A stretch of 64,000 bases of DNA from JAHEJA01 sp965657215 (GCA_965657215.1 CBFHNR010000005.1:87009-151008); one strand, 5' to 3'; counted from the stretch's first letter, positions 34,820 to 44,614 are shown. Notes: generated from the letters alone by a model not told the origin. A program made the numbers and translations.

Positions 34820-34905
34820 GGGATTGTGAACCTGTTGGGCCTGTCCTAAGCTAACATTGAAATTTGGTTTGGATCGCGACTAACCCCAAACCCGAAAGGT
34901 TGACG

Positions 34906-36174
34906 ATGGCAAATAACTCTGGTGGAGAAAGCAAAAATACCTTGTATTGTAGCTTTTGTGGAAAAAGCCAACACGAAGTTCGCAAACTCATTGCGGGACC
35001 GACAGTGTTCATCTGTGATGAATGTGTTGAATTGTGTATGGATATCATCCGCGAGGAAACCAAGAGTGCAGGATTAAAGTCGTCTGAGGGGGTTCCAACA
35101 CCACGGGAAATTTGTGGCGTTTTGGATGATTATGTCATCGGTCAAGCGGTTGCAAAACGTGTGTTGTCTGTTGCGGTTCACAACCACTACAAACGTTTAA
35201 ATCACGCAGCCAATAGCGGCGAGATTGAGCTGTCGAAATCGAATATCCTTCTTATCGGGCCAACTGGCTGTGGTAAGACATTGCTTGCGCAAACTTTGGC
35301 GCGCATCTTAGACGTCCCGTTTACCATGGCCGATGCGACGACATTGACCGAAGCGGGTTATGTTGGCGAAGACGTCGAAAACATCATCCTCAAATTGCTT
35401 CAAGCTTCCGAATATAACGTCGAGCGTGCGCAGCGCGGGATCGTGTATATTGACGAAGTTGATAAAATCACGCGTAAATCTGAGAACCCGTCCATTACAC
35501 GTGATGTTTCTGGCGAAGGTGTTCAACAGGCTCTGTTGAAGCTGATGGAAGGCACGGTTGCCTCTGTGCCACCACAAGGGGGCCGTAAGCATCCACAGCA
35601 AGAATTCTTGCAAGTGGACACGACAAATATCCTGTTCATCTGTGGCGGTGCTTTTGCGGGTCTTGATCGGATCATTGCACAGCGTGGCAAGGGGTCTGCG
35701 ATGGGCTTTGGGGCGGATGTGCGTGACAATGATGATCGCGGCGTTGGCGAAATTTTCCAAGACCTTGAACCAGAAGATTTGTTGAAATTTGGTTTGATCC
35801 CAGAATTCGTAGGACGCCTTCCTGTTTTGGCAACGCTTGAAGATTTGGACGAAGACGCGCTTGTGACTATCTTGACACAGCCGAAAAACGCCTTGGTCAA
35901 GCAATATCAGCGTCTCTTTGAGATTGAGGATACGAAGCTAACCTTTACGGACGACGCACTGAGCGCCATCGCCAAACGCGCGATTGCCCGGAAAACGGGT
36001 GCGCGCGGATTGCGCTCTATCCTCGAAGATATCTTGTTGGACACAATGTTCGATCTTCCAGGGCAGGATGATGTTGTCGAAGTGGTTGTGAACGAAGAAG
36101 TGATCGGCTCTGATGCTGCGCCACTGATGATTTACACAGACGCAAAATCGGATTCATCCGCTTCGGCGTCCTAA
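34906..36174 (+). CDS. clpX: ATP-dependent Clp protease ATP-binding subunit
   Basis: ATG 34906 (MANNSGGESK) is used because GAAAGG lies upstream; the frame opens 14 codons earlier. The 422-residue protein has an N-terminal zinc-binding domain (CSFCGKSQ and CDECVELC), Walker A GPTGCGKT, Walker B IVYIDEVDK and pore loop GYVGEDV. It unfolds substrates for ClpP. In Rhodobacterales the neighbouring clpP-clpX pair is standard. Confidence 0.97.
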   Translation: MANNSGGESKNTLYCSFCGKSQHEVRKLIAGPTVFICDECVELCMDIIREETKSAGLKSSEGVPTPREICGVLDDYVIGQAVAKRVLSVAVHNHYKRLNHAANSGEIELSKSNILLIGPTGCGKTLLAQTLARILDVPFTMADATTLTEAGYVGEDVENIILKLLQASEYNVERAQRGIVYIDEVDKITRKSENPSITRDVSGEGVQQALLKLMEGTVASVPPQGGRKHPQQEFLQVDTTNILFICGGAFAGLDRIIAQRGKGSAMGFGADVRDNDDRGVGEIFQDLEPEDLLKFGLIPEFVGRLPVLATLEDLDEDALVTILTQPKNALVKQYQRLFEIEDTKLTFTDDALSAIAKRAIARKTGARGLRSILEDILLDTMFDLPGQDDVVEVVVNEEVIGSDAAPLMIYTDAKSDSSASAS

Positions 36175-36183
36175 AGCCTAGCC

Positions 36184-36213
36184 AGAATTGCCCCTAGACC
36201 TTGGGGCGGTTCT
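36184..36213 (+). repeat. Stem-loop downstream of clpX
   Basis: AGAATTGCCCC (36184-36194) and GGGGCGGTTCT (36203-36213) form an 11-pair stem with two G-U pairs. No T tract follows, so it may act as a weak terminator or 3'-end stabiliser between clpX and the NDUFA12-like gene. Confidence 0.5.
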
Positions 36214-36249
36214 GAGTCATATATCCATCAACGTTAAGCGGAGAGTCCC

Positions 36250-36633
36250 ATGGGAATTCTAAAAACAGTGCTACGCGCTGCGACTTGGTGGAATGGCCAA
36301 ACATTGAACACGCAGTTCTTCACATGGCGCAAGGGCGTCAAAGTTGGTGAAGATGCCGAAGGTAACATCTATTACCGTACACGTGACGACAAGCGTCGCT
36401 GGGTCATCTATAATGGCGAAGCTGAGGCAACACGCGTCTCGGCTGATTGGCATGGTTGGTTGCATTTTACATGGGATCACCCTCCAACCGATAAACCCTT
36501 GGTTCACAAAACTTGGGAAAAACCCCATCAGGAAAATCTGACAGGATCGGCTTTGGCTTATGCGCCTGCTGGCTCATTGCGTCGCGCTGATCCTGCGTCA
36601 CGCCAAGATTACGAAGCGTGGTCTCCTGAATAA
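36250..36633 (+). CDS. NDUFA12-like NADH dehydrogenase accessory subunit
   Basis: The 127-residue protein matches the NDUFA12/B17.2 family: WWNGQTLNTQFFTWRKGVKVGED near the start (shown here as part of one segment), the RRWVIYNGEAEATRVSADWHGWLH core and DHPPTDKPL. In alphaproteobacteria it is a small peripheral subunit of complex I that does not lie in the nuo operon. It starts a run with the MlaD-like and DUF2155 genes. Confidence 0.92.
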   Translation: MGILKTVLRAATWWNGQTLNTQFFTWRKGVKVGEDAEGNIYYRTRDDKRRWVIYNGEAEATRVSADWHGWLHFTWDHPPTDKPLVHKTWEKPHQENLTGSALAYAPAGSLRRADPASRQDYEAWSPE

Positions 36634-36650
36634 GTAAAAGGTGCGGTGTC

Positions 36651-37097
36651 ATGGGTGAAAACAAAGCAGAAGTTGCAGTAGGTGGCCTCGTGTTGGCGAC
36701 GGCACTTGGATTTGGGTTCTATGTTTTGCAATCCACTGGCATGTCTGGCCCGTCGGGATCCTATCCTTTGACGGCCTCTTTTAGATCCGCTGAGGGGATC
36801 TCTGTTGGAACTGATATCCGATTAGCGGGCGTCAAGGTTGGGACCATTTCTCAAATGGCACTAAACCCAGAAACCTTCCGCGCGGATGCGACGCTCTCTG
36901 TTCAAGAAAACATTCAAATCCCGGACGATAGCGCCATTGCGATAACCTCTGAGGGGCTATTGGGCGGGAACTTTGTCGAAGTGATCCCAGGGGCGTCTTA
37001 TGATTATCTCGCAGCAGGGGATGAAATCATCGACACCCAAGGCTCTGTGAGCCTCGTGTCCCTCTTGATGAAGTTCGTTTCAGGAAGCGGCGAATAA
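36651..37097 (+). CDS. MlaD-like MCE-domain protein (outer-membrane lipid transport)
   Basis: The 148-residue protein has one N-terminal membrane helix (VGGLVLATALGFGFYVL) followed by a single MCE domain (FRSAEGISVGTDIRLAGVKVG near residue 44, broken here only by layout). MlaD is the periplasmic hexamer of the MlaFEDB phospholipid transporter. The other mla genes are not in the window. It follows the NDUFA12-like gene by 17 bases and precedes a DUF2155 gene by two. Confidence 0.9.
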   Translation: MGENKAEVAVGGLVLATALGFGFYVLQSTGMSGPSGSYPLTASFRSAEGISVGTDIRLAGVKVGTISQMALNPETFRADATLSVQENIQIPDDSAIAITSEGLLGGNFVEVIPGASYDYLAAGDEIIDTQGSVSLVSLLMKFVSGSGE

Positions 37098-37099
37098 AG

Positions 37100-37474
37100 A
37101 TGCGCAATGCTGTGTTCGCACTTGCCTTAGGCCTTGCCTCACCTGTTCTGTCACAACAACTCACGGGTCAAGCAGATGGCGCTCTGTTGCGCGGTCTCGA
37201 TAAAGTGAGCGGCACAGTAAACGATGTTACTCTCCCCGTTGGGAGCGAGGTCAAATTGGGCTTCATGACAGTGAAACTGTCGGAATGCCGCTATCCTAAA
37301 AACAACCCGTCAGGGGATGCTTTTGCGCATTTGACCATCACTCAAGATGGACATGACGCACCGGCATTCAGCGGTTGGATGACGGCCTCGTCTCCTGCGC
37401 TTAACCCGCTTGATCACTCTCGTTATGATGTCTGGGTGCTTCGCTGCGCGATTGCTAAAACGTCTTCTGAATAA
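37100..37474 (+). CDS. DUF2155 exported protein
   Basis: The 124-residue protein has a signal peptide (FALALGLASPVLSQQ) and the DUF2155 core with LRGLDKVSGTVNDVTLPVG and GWMTASSPALNPLDH, ending with VLRCAI. Function is unknown; the family often lies beside complex I or Mla genes in alphaproteobacteria, as here. Its end overlaps the convergent aat gene by 52 bases, so both transcripts have complementary 3' ends. Confidence 0.85.
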   Translation: MRNAVFALALGLASPVLSQQLTGQADGALLRGLDKVSGTVNDVTLPVGSEVKLGFMTVKLSECRYPKNNPSGDAFAHLTITQDGHDAPAFSGWMTASSPALNPLDHSRYDVWVLRCAIAKTSSE

Positions 37475-38064
37475 GTGTCATCCAAAAAATTAGCCCGTTG
37501 TGAAACGGCGCGCGCAAGGCGCTTGTGGTAGTTTGACCGCGAAATTTCGATTGCGCCAAGGGATGCCAAATGTGGGGTGATGAACTGTGTGTCAAAAAGG
37601 CTGAACCCCGTTGATCGCAGACGATGCACCAAATAGGCCAGCGCTATTTTTGAGGTATCTCTCTCTCTTGAAAACATGCTTTCGCCAAAAAAAACGCCAC
37701 CAGCAACCACACCATAAACGCCCCCGATCAGTGTCTCATCACGCCAAATTTCTAACGAATGGGCCTGTCCCATATGATGTAGGGCACAGTAGAGATCGAA
37801 TATTTGATCGTTGATCCATGTTTCTTCTCGATCAGCGCAGGCGAGAACGACATTTTCAAAATCGTGATTGATCCGGACCGTATAGTTTTGTTGTTTAATC
37901 GTTCGGGCAAGGCTGCGAGAGACATAAAACCCATTCAGAGGAAAGATACCACGACGTTTGGGATCCACCCAAAATAGCTCAGGATCATCGCGTCCTTCTG
38001 CCATTGGAAAGACACCTGCTCTATAGGCTTGAAGTAAGAGGTTTGGCGTTAATCCAACAGTCAT
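37423..38064 (-). CDS. aat: Leucyl/phenylalanyl-tRNA-protein transferase
   Basis: The 213-residue protein has the Aat signature: LLLQAYRAGVFPMAEGRDDPELFWVDP split over the first 35 residues, GGVYGVVAGGVFFGESMFS near the middle and ASLGAIEISR near the end. It adds Leu or Phe to proteins with N-terminal Arg or Lys, marking them for ClpAPS degradation. Its 3' end overlaps the DUF2155 gene by 52 bases. Confidence 0.96.
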   Translation of the reverse strand: MTVGLTPNLLLQAYRAGVFPMAEGRDDPELFWVDPKRRGIFPLNGFYVSRSLARTIKQQNYTVRINHDFENVVLACADREETWINDQIFDLYCALHHMGQAHSLEIWRDETLIGGVYGVVAGGVFFGESMFSRERDTSKIALAYLVHRLRSTGFSLFDTQFITPHLASLGAIEISRSNYHKRLARAVSQRANFLDDTYSEDVLAIAQRSTQTS

Positions 38065-38132
38065 AGCGGTTCACAAGATGTGCGTTTCTTGAACCGTGCC
38101 AGATGATGATCAGGAACACAAGCAACTGACCA

Positions 38133-38158
38133 AAAGGGCGCCCACTTGGACGCCCTTT
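38133..38158 (-). terminator. Terminator after accC
   Basis: AAAGGGCG and CGCCCTTT form an eight-pair stem with a ten-base loop, followed on the minus strand by TTGG. It lies just after the accC stop at 38165 and ends the accBC transcript. Confidence 0.75.
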
Positions 38159-38164
38159 AATCTA

Positions 38165-39511
38165 TTATGCGAATTGTTTTTCCAGCCAGTGTTCCAGCCA
38201 GTGAATGTTATACTCACCGCTATGGATGTCGCCTTCTTCCAAAAGCGCGTGGAAGAGGGGCACTGTCGTATCCACGCCATCAACGATCAGCTCGCCCAAA
38301 GCGCGATGTAAACGCGCAAGAGCCTCTGGACGATTACGGCCATGAACGATCAATTTTCCGATCAAGCTGTCGTAATAGGGCGGAATAGAATAGCCATCAT
38401 AGAGCGCACTATCCATGCGAACACCCAAACCACCGGGCGCATGGTAATGTGTGATCTTACCAGGGCAGGGGCTAAAGTTAGGAAGCTTTTCAGCATTGAT
38501 GCGCACTTCGATCGCATGACCGTTAATTGTAAGGTCATCCTGTTCCCAAGACATATCCAACCCAGCGGCCACGCGGATTTGTTCACGGACCAGATCAACG
38601 CCAAAGATGCCTTCTGTCACAGGGTGTTCCACCTGCAAACGTGTGTTCATCTCGATGAAATAGAATTCGCCGTTTTCATAGAGGAATTCGATTGTACCCG
38701 CACCAATATAGTTGATGCGCGCAACAGCATCCGCACAGGTTTTCCCGATGCGCGCGCGCTCTTCTTCGCTAATGCAAGGACCGGGCGCTTCTTCAAAGAC
38801 TTTTTGGTGGCGGCGCTGAAGCGAACAATCGCGTTCGCCCAAATGCACGGCCTTGCCTTTGCCATCTCCAAAGACTTGGATTTCAATATGGCGCGGTGTG
38901 GTGAGGTATTTTTCGATATATACTTCATCGTTGCCAAAGGCGGCTTTGCCTTCAGAACGTGCGGTCATAAACGCGCTTTCCATTTCAGAGGCATTGAGCG
39001 CCACTTTCATCCCGCGACCACCGCCACCAGCCGTGGCCTTGATGATCACAGGATACCCAATTTCTTCACCGATGCGCTTGGCGTCTTCGAGGGTTGGGAC
39101 ACCGCCATCGGATCCCGGAACACAAGGCACACCGAGGTCCTTCATCGTGTCTTTGGCGGTAATCTTGTCGCCCATGATACGGATGTGTTCGGCTGTTGGG
39201 CCGATAAAGGCGATACCGTGATCTTCGAGGGCTTGAACGAAACGCGCGTTTTCGGACAAAAAGCCGTAGCCGGGGTGAATGGCCTGAGCGCCTGTGATTT
39301 CGCAGGCAGCGATGATTGCTGGAATAGACAGGTAGCTATCTGTGCTCGAGGGCGGTCCAATACAAACAGATTCATCCGCCATTCGAACATGCATTGCATC
39401 TGTGTCTGCTGTTGAATGAACCGCAACAGATTTGATGCCCATTTCGCGACACGCGCGGATTACGCGGAGCGCAATTTCGCCTCGGTTAGCGATAAGGATT
39501 TTATCAAACAT
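38165..39511 (-). CDS. accC: Acetyl-CoA carboxylase, biotin carboxylase subunit
   Basis: ATG 39511 (MFDKILIANRGEIA) is chosen because it is the family start; the frame opens 18 codons earlier. The 448-residue ATP-grasp enzyme has KATAGGGGRGM, the EAPGPC segment and NTRLQVEHPVTE near residue 290. It carboxylates biotin on AccB for malonyl-CoA synthesis. It follows accB by ten bases. Confidence 0.97.
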   Translation of the reverse strand: MFDKILIANRGEIALRVIRACREMGIKSVAVHSTADTDAMHVRMADESVCIGPPSSTDSYLSIPAIIAACEITGAQAIHPGYGFLSENARFVQALEDHGIAFIGPTAEHIRIMGDKITAKDTMKDLGVPCVPGSDGGVPTLEDAKRIGEEIGYPVIIKATAGGGGRGMKVALNASEMESAFMTARSEGKAAFGNDEVYIEKYLTTPRHIEIQVFGDGKGKAVHLGERDCSLQRRHQKVFEEAPGPCISEEERARIGKTCADAVARINYIGAGTIEFLYENGEFYFIEMNTRLQVEHPVTEGIFGVDLVREQIRVAAGLDMSWEQDDLTINGHAIEVRINAEKLPNFSPCPGKITHYHAPGGLGVRMDSALYDGYSIPPYYDSLIGKLIVHGRNRPEALARLHRALGELIVDGVDTTVPLFHALLEEGDIHSGEYNIHWLEHWLEKQFA

Positions 39512-39521
39512 CTGGCTGACC

Positions 39522-40013
39522 TTATTCGACGATGACCAAAGGTGTGCCGAATTCAACTGCGGCACCGTCTTCGACCAAGATACGTTTCACAGTTCCTGAT
39601 TTTGGTGCAGGAATGTGGTTCATCGTTTTCATGGCTTCGACGATCAACAATGTATCCCCTTCGTTGACGCTTGCGCCGACAGAGATGAAGGATGGCGCGC
39701 CTGGTTCCGCCTGCATGTAAACAGTGCCAACCATTGGCGAGCTTACGGCACCTGGGTGGGAGGCTGGGTCCTCTGATGCTGCAGGCGCGGCTGCTGGGGC
39801 AGGAGCGGCGGGTGCAGCCGCGACAGGGGCAGCAGCAACTGTAACAGGGGCTTGTTGGGTCACAACATTCGTTTGACGGCTTACGCGAACGCTTAGGCTG
39901 TCATCTTCGCCAAATTCACGTGTCACTTCGAGTTCAGTCAGCTCGTTTTCTTTTAAGAGTTCAGCTAGTGCCTGAATAAAGGCTACATCATCGTCACGTG
40001 TTTTTTTTGTCAT
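39522..40013 (-). CDS. accB: Acetyl-CoA carboxylase biotin carboxyl carrier protein
   Basis: ATG 40013 (MTKKTRDDDV) is used because GAGG lies six bases upstream; an in-frame TTG opens four codons earlier. The 163-residue protein has an Ala/Pro-rich linker and a C-terminal biotinyl domain with EAMKTMNHI, whose Lys carries biotin. It works with AccC. The accB promoter lies in the 267-base gap shared with the divergent acyl-CoA synthetase gene. Confidence 0.96.
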   Translation of the reverse strand: MTKKTRDDDVAFIQALAELLKENELTELEVTREFGEDDSLSVRVSRQTNVVTQQAPVTVAAAPVAAAPAAPAPAAAPAASEDPASHPGAVSSPMVGTVYMQAEPGAPSFISVGASVNEGDTLLIVEAMKTMNHIPAPKSGTVKRILVEDGAAVEFGTPLVIVE

Positions 40014-40280
40014 AGTGGTCCTCAAGCGTCCTGTTCAGATGTTTTTTGCTCAGTTATGGCTTTCGTCAATATATTCCAAGGGGAATTCTGAGAAAAGCGC
40101 AATTGATTAGCATTTAAATAAGAATTTGCCGAAATGCACATGTTTATTTTGGGAAATTTGGAATTTACACGTCAGTCTTGGTCATTGCGGCGCGTTTTTA
40201 TGACGTGAGGATCACCCTTGTATTGTCATTCAAGACTGCGTTTTATGAAGAAGACAGGGGACAGTAATCGAGGGTCGGCT

Positions 40281-41786
40281 ATGAATATCGCGATTTACTT
40301 GGAACGTATTTCTCAGATTGCACCAAAGAGGGATGCGCTCTTTTTGGGGCGCGAGAGTTTGGCAACCTATGGCGAATTTGCCCGTAATACCCGCCAAGCC
40401 GCTTCTTGGTTGCGTGCACAGGGTATTGTGACAGGGGATCGCGTCGCAATTTTTATGAAGAACGATCCTGATTATTTAGTTTTGCAATATGCGATCTGGT
40501 ATCTTGGAGCAGTGGCGGTCCCGATCAATGCCAAGCTCCATGCAAAAGAGGCAGCTTGGATTATTCAGAATTCAGAGACCAAACTCACCTTTGTGTCGGA
40601 TGCGTTTTATGATGAGCTATCCTCTGTCGTCACGTCATCCCGTTGCATTCCAGTATCAGGTTTTGGATTTGCCGCCGATTTTCAAGATGACGATCAAGGT
40701 TGCGTTGCTCGCTCTGGCGATGATTTGGCGTGGTTGTTTTATACGTCAGGAACGACAGGCCGTCCCAAAGGGGTGATGATTACGCATCGCATGCTTCGAA
40801 CAATGGCCCTGTGTTATTTCACGGATGCAGATCAGGTCACATCCCAAGACACTGCCCTCTATGCCGCGCCTATGTCGCATGGGGCGGGGATCTATAACAT
40901 CATGCATGTGATGATGGGCGCAAAACATGTTTTCCCTCTTTCAGGTGGATTTGATGAAGCTGCGATATTTGATCTGGCGAAATATCACCGCTCTGTCCAT
41001 ATGTTTGCGGCGCCAACAATGGTGAAACGCCTCACCGAAGTTGCAAAAGCAACAAGTGAGACAGGCGAGGGGCTGCGCACGATCGTATATGCGGGTGGGC
41101 CGATGTATGTGACGGATATTATCGAAGCCGTCGATCATTTTGGCGATATCTTTGTCCAGATTTATGGCCAAGGCGAATGCCCCATGGCGATAACAGCTCT
41201 GTCGCGTCACGATGTGAGTGACCGCAACCACCCGCGGTGGCGCAAGCGGCTTGCCTCGGTTGGACGGGCGCAATCCGCAGTCGAGGTCAAGATTGGGGAT
41301 GAAGAGGGACGTGAGCTACCCATTGGGGAGATCGGCGAAATCATGGTGCGCGGCGATGCCGTGATGCCGGGATATTGGAATAACCCTGAGGCAACGGCAC
41401 AAACATTGATTGAGGAATGGTTAATGACGGGGGATATGGGCTCGATCGATGAGGAGGGCTATGTCACCATGCATGACCGTTCCAAAGATATGATCATCTC
41501 TGGTGGAAGCAATATTTACCCCCGAGAGGTCGAAGAAGTGCTCTTGCAACATCCAAGTCTGCGCGAGGTCGCAGTTATTGGGGCGCCTGATGAGGAGTGG
41601 GGCGAAATTGTCGTGGCGTTTGTTGTGCTGCAAGACGGGGCCGAGTTAATCGCTGAGGACTTGGATGCCCATTGTCTGGGATCAATCGCGCGTTTTAAGC
41701 GGCCTAAATCGTATCGTGTCATTGAGGCCTTGCCTAAAAATAATTACGGGAAAATTTTGAAAACAAATCTACGAGAGATGGCATAA
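40281..41786 (+). CDS. AMP-binding acyl-CoA synthetase
   Basis: ATG 40281 (MNIAIYLERIS) is used because GAGG lies nine bases upstream; the frame is open 21 codons further. The 501-residue enzyme has YTSGTTGRPKGV, YGQGE and the C-terminal YPREVEEVLLQHPSL and KNNYGKILK (catalytic Lys). It joins an organic acid to CoA through an acyl-adenylate. Substrate class, possibly an aromatic or medium-chain acid, cannot be decided. It converges on acs across a shared terminator. Confidence 0.9.
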   Translation: MNIAIYLERISQIAPKRDALFLGRESLATYGEFARNTRQAASWLRAQGIVTGDRVAIFMKNDPDYLVLQYAIWYLGAVAVPINAKLHAKEAAWIIQNSETKLTFVSDAFYDELSSVVTSSRCIPVSGFGFAADFQDDDQGCVARSGDDLAWLFYTSGTTGRPKGVMITHRMLRTMALCYFTDADQVTSQDTALYAAPMSHGAGIYNIMHVMMGAKHVFPLSGGFDEAAIFDLAKYHRSVHMFAAPTMVKRLTEVAKATSETGEGLRTIVYAGGPMYVTDIIEAVDHFGDIFVQIYGQGECPMAITALSRHDVSDRNHPRWRKRLASVGRAQSAVEVKIGDEEGRELPIGEIGEIMVRGDAVMPGYWNNPEATAQTLIEEWLMTGDMGSIDEEGYVTMHDRSKDMIISGGSNIYPREVEEVLLQHPSLREVAVIGAPDEEWGEIVVAFVVLQDGAELIAEDLDAHCLGSIARFKRPKSYRVIEALPKNNYGKILKTNLREMA

Positions 41787-41815
41787 AAAAACCGAGGTCA
41801 GAGCCTCGGTTTTTT
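41785..41815. terminator. Bidirectional terminator between acyl-CoA synthetase and acs
   Basis: CCGAGG and CCTCGG form a stem around TCAGAG, flanked by A runs on the left and T runs on the right, so it can end transcription from both sides. It overlaps the stop codon of the acyl-CoA synthetase. Confidence 0.88.
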
Positions 41816-41834
41816 CATTTTCTTTTAGCAGACC

Positions 41835-43775
41835 TTAGCGGTTCATGCGGTTTTCGATCAAATCGTCTACGACGGAGGGATCTGCCAATGTGGATGTATC
41901 TCCCAAGGCGCCAAAGTCGTTTTCAGCAATCTTACGCAAAATACGGCGCATGATTTTACCCGACCGTGTTTTCGGAAGGCCAGGAGCCCATTGGATCAAA
42001 TCAGGCGATGCGATTGGGCCGATTTCTTTGCGCACCCAATTGCGCAACTCAGTGCGTAACTCGTCCGTGTATTCTTCACCATTCATCAATGTGACATAGC
42101 AATAGATGCCTTGGCCTTTGATGTCGTGCGGGTAACCAACAACGGCGGCCTCGGACACTTTGGCATGCGCAACGAGCGCGCTTTCGACTTCGGCGGTGCC
42201 CATGCGGTGACCCGAAACGTTGATCACGTCATCAACGCGGCCTGTGATCCAGTAATAGCCATCCTCATCTCGACGACATCCGTCACCTGTGAAGTAATAG
42301 CCTTTGTAATCGCTGAAATAGGTTTTCACGAAGCGCTCATGATCGCCATAAACTGTACGCATCTGGCCTGGCCAGCTGTCTTTCATGCACAGAACGCCCT
42401 CGGCCGCAGTTTCGTGGATTTCGGCTCCTGATTGTGGATCAAGGATAACGGGCTCAACACCAAAGAAGGGCGTCGTACAAGACCCTGGTTTTGTTGCTGT
42501 GGCACCCGGAAGCGGCGTCATGAGATGGCCCCCAGTCTCAGTTTGCCACCACGTATCGACAATCGGGCAGGTGCCTTTGCCGACAACGTCATTGTACCAA
42601 TTCCAGGCCTCTGGGTTGATCGGCTCACCAACGGTTCCCAAAACCTTCAACGAGGACAGGTCGCATTTTTCAACAAACTCTGGACCCTTAGCCATCAAGG
42701 CACGGATCGCGGTGGGGGCGGTGTAGAATTGGTTGACTTTGTGCTTTTCGCAGACCTGCCAGAAACGGGAGGCATCTGGGTAGGTTGGCACGCCTTCGAA
42801 CATCAATGTGGTTGCGCCATTGGCCAGTGGGCCATAAACGATATAGCTGTGACCTGTGACCCAGCCAACATCAGCCGTACACCAGTAAATGTCGCCATCA
42901 TGGTAGTCGAACACCAATTCATGCGTCATTGAGGCCCAAACCAAATAGCCGCCTGTGGTATGAACAACACCTTTTGGCGCACCAGTGGAGCCGGATGTAT
43001 AAAGGATAAAGAGCGGGTCTTCTGCATTCATCGCTTCTGGGGCGCAGTCTGCTGAGGCAGAGGCCATTGCCGCCGTGTAGGAATGATCGCGACCGTCTTT
43101 CATGCCGACATCACCGCCAGTACGTTCAACAACCAATGTGTTCACGTCGCCACAAATATCGAGCGCCTTATCAACGTTTGTTTTCAAAGGTGTGTTTTTA
43201 CCACCGCGTGGTGCTTCGTCTGCTGTGACGATGAGCGAGGCTTTACAGCCATCAACACGTGCCGCCAAAGCTTCGGGGGAGAAACCAGCAAAGACGATTG
43301 AGTGGATGGCGCCGATACGGGCACAGGCAAGCATCGCATAGGCCGCTTCTGGGATCATCGGCAAATAAAGAACAACACGGTCGCCTTTGCTCACGCCCAT
43401 AGATTTGTAGACATTGGCAAGTTTGTTAACGTTTTGCGCAAGCTCGTTATAGGTGATGTGCTTGCTTTCTTCTGGGTTGTCACCTTCCCAGATGATAGCT
43501 GTTTGGTCGCCACGGGTTGCGAGGTGGCGGTCAATACAGTTGGCGGCGACGTTCAATTCACCGTCTTCAAACCATTTGATGGACACATCAGGATGCGCGA
43601 AATTTACGTTTTTCACCTTGGTGAATGGCGTGATCCAGTCAACGCGCTTGCCGTGCTCTGCCCAAAACGCATCTTTATCAGATACGGAGGCGGCATACAT
43701 GCTGTCATATTGTTCTTTGTTGATATGGGCGTTTGCTGTAAATTCAGCGCTCGGCGGATAGGTTTGGTCGGTCAT
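41835..43775 (-). CDS. acs: Acetyl-CoA synthetase
   Basis: ATG 43775 (MTDQTYPPSAEF) is used because AAGGGGGG lies upstream. The 646-residue enzyme has YTSGSTGAPKGV, WWQTETGGHL and the C-terminal RSGKIMRRILRKIA with the Lys acetylated in known Acs proteins. It makes acetyl-CoA from acetate, ATP and CoA. It is the last gene of an operon headed by a Liv-type ABC transporter, 91 bases after livF-like, so uptake and activation of a carboxylate seem linked. Confidence 0.96.
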   Translation of the reverse strand: MTDQTYPPSAEFTANAHINKEQYDSMYAASVSDKDAFWAEHGKRVDWITPFTKVKNVNFAHPDVSIKWFEDGELNVAANCIDRHLATRGDQTAIIWEGDNPEESKHITYNELAQNVNKLANVYKSMGVSKGDRVVLYLPMIPEAAYAMLACARIGAIHSIVFAGFSPEALAARVDGCKASLIVTADEAPRGGKNTPLKTNVDKALDICGDVNTLVVERTGGDVGMKDGRDHSYTAAMASASADCAPEAMNAEDPLFILYTSGSTGAPKGVVHTTGGYLVWASMTHELVFDYHDGDIYWCTADVGWVTGHSYIVYGPLANGATTLMFEGVPTYPDASRFWQVCEKHKVNQFYTAPTAIRALMAKGPEFVEKCDLSSLKVLGTVGEPINPEAWNWYNDVVGKGTCPIVDTWWQTETGGHLMTPLPGATATKPGSCTTPFFGVEPVILDPQSGAEIHETAAEGVLCMKDSWPGQMRTVYGDHERFVKTYFSDYKGYYFTGDGCRRDEDGYYWITGRVDDVINVSGHRMGTAEVESALVAHAKVSEAAVVGYPHDIKGQGIYCYVTLMNGEEYTDELRTELRNWVRKEIGPIASPDLIQWAPGLPKTRSGKIMRRILRKIAENDFGALGDTSTLADPSVVDDLIENRMNR

Positions 43776-43865
43776 AATGATGCCCCCCTTAATTCGAATG
43801 AGTATCGGATAAGTATGCCGTGCCCCTTGGGAAGTGTTTTCGACCAAGGGACAAGGCGCTAGTGT

Positions 43866-44603
43866 TTAGATTGCTAGGTATTCAGCACGGAGTTCCGCGT
43901 TATCTAGAACTTCTTTGGCAGAGCCGTCAAAGACCACGGATCCTGTGTCCAAGATCACGGATCGATCAGCCAGCTCAAGGGCGCGAACCGCATTCTGTTC
44001 CACGATCACCGTCGTAATGCCTTGTTCTTTGATGATGTTGAGAGTTTTCTCAATTTCATCAACGATAACAGGGGCCAGACCTTCGTATGGTTCGTCCAAC
44101 AACAAAACTTTGATGTCACGTGCCAAGGCGCGCGCAATGGACAACATTTGTTGTTCACCACCAGACAAAGTAATGCCTTCTTGTTTACGACGTTCGCCCA
44201 AGCGTGGGAACAACGTGTAGATGCGATCCAAAGACCAGCCAATTGGCTCGGCAATTTGCGCAAGCTGAAGGTTTTCTTCGACTGTGAGGCCTGGAATAAT
44301 GCGGCGGTCTTCGGGGACCAATGCCATTCCATGGGCCGCGGCTTCGTAGCTTTTCATGGTGTGAAGGGGCTTGTGATCAAGCCAGATTTCACCACTGCGG
44401 GCTTCTGGGCTGTCCAAGCGTGCAATGGCACGCAAGGTTGATGTTTTGCCTGCACCGTTACGACCCAAGAGGGCCAAGATTTCGCCTTCGTGAACGTTAA
44501 AGTTCACACCTTGGACGATATAGCTTTCGCCATAATACGCATGCAAATCCCAAACTGAGAGATATGCCGGTGCGTGTGTAGCTGTCGCGAGATTTCCGCT
44601 CAT
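43866..44603 (-). CDS. Branched-chain amino-acid type ABC transporter ATPase (LivF-like)
   Basis: The 245-residue ATPase has Walker A GRNGAGKTS (residues about 40-48), signature LSGGEQQM and Walker B LLLDEPYEGLAP; the GLAP after the Walker B is typical of LivF. It works with LivG-like to energise the permeases. It lies between livG-like and acs. Confidence 0.92.
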   Translation of the reverse strand: MSGNLATATHAPAYLSVWDLHAYYGESYIVQGVNFNVHEGEILALLGRNGAGKTSTLRAIARLDSPEARSGEIWLDHKPLHTMKSYEAAAHGMALVPEDRRIIPGLTVEENLQLAQIAEPIGWSLDRIYTLFPRLGERRKQEGITLSGGEQQMLSIARALARDIKVLLLDEPYEGLAPVIVDEIEKTLNIIKEQGITTVIVEQNAVRALELADRSVILDTGSVVFDGSAKEVLDNAELRAEYLAI

Positions 44604-44614
44604 GTTTTCTCTCC

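Noticed and set aside
38342..39415. Long open frame on the plus strand (357 codons)
   Set aside because: It is the antisense shadow of accC and has no family features.
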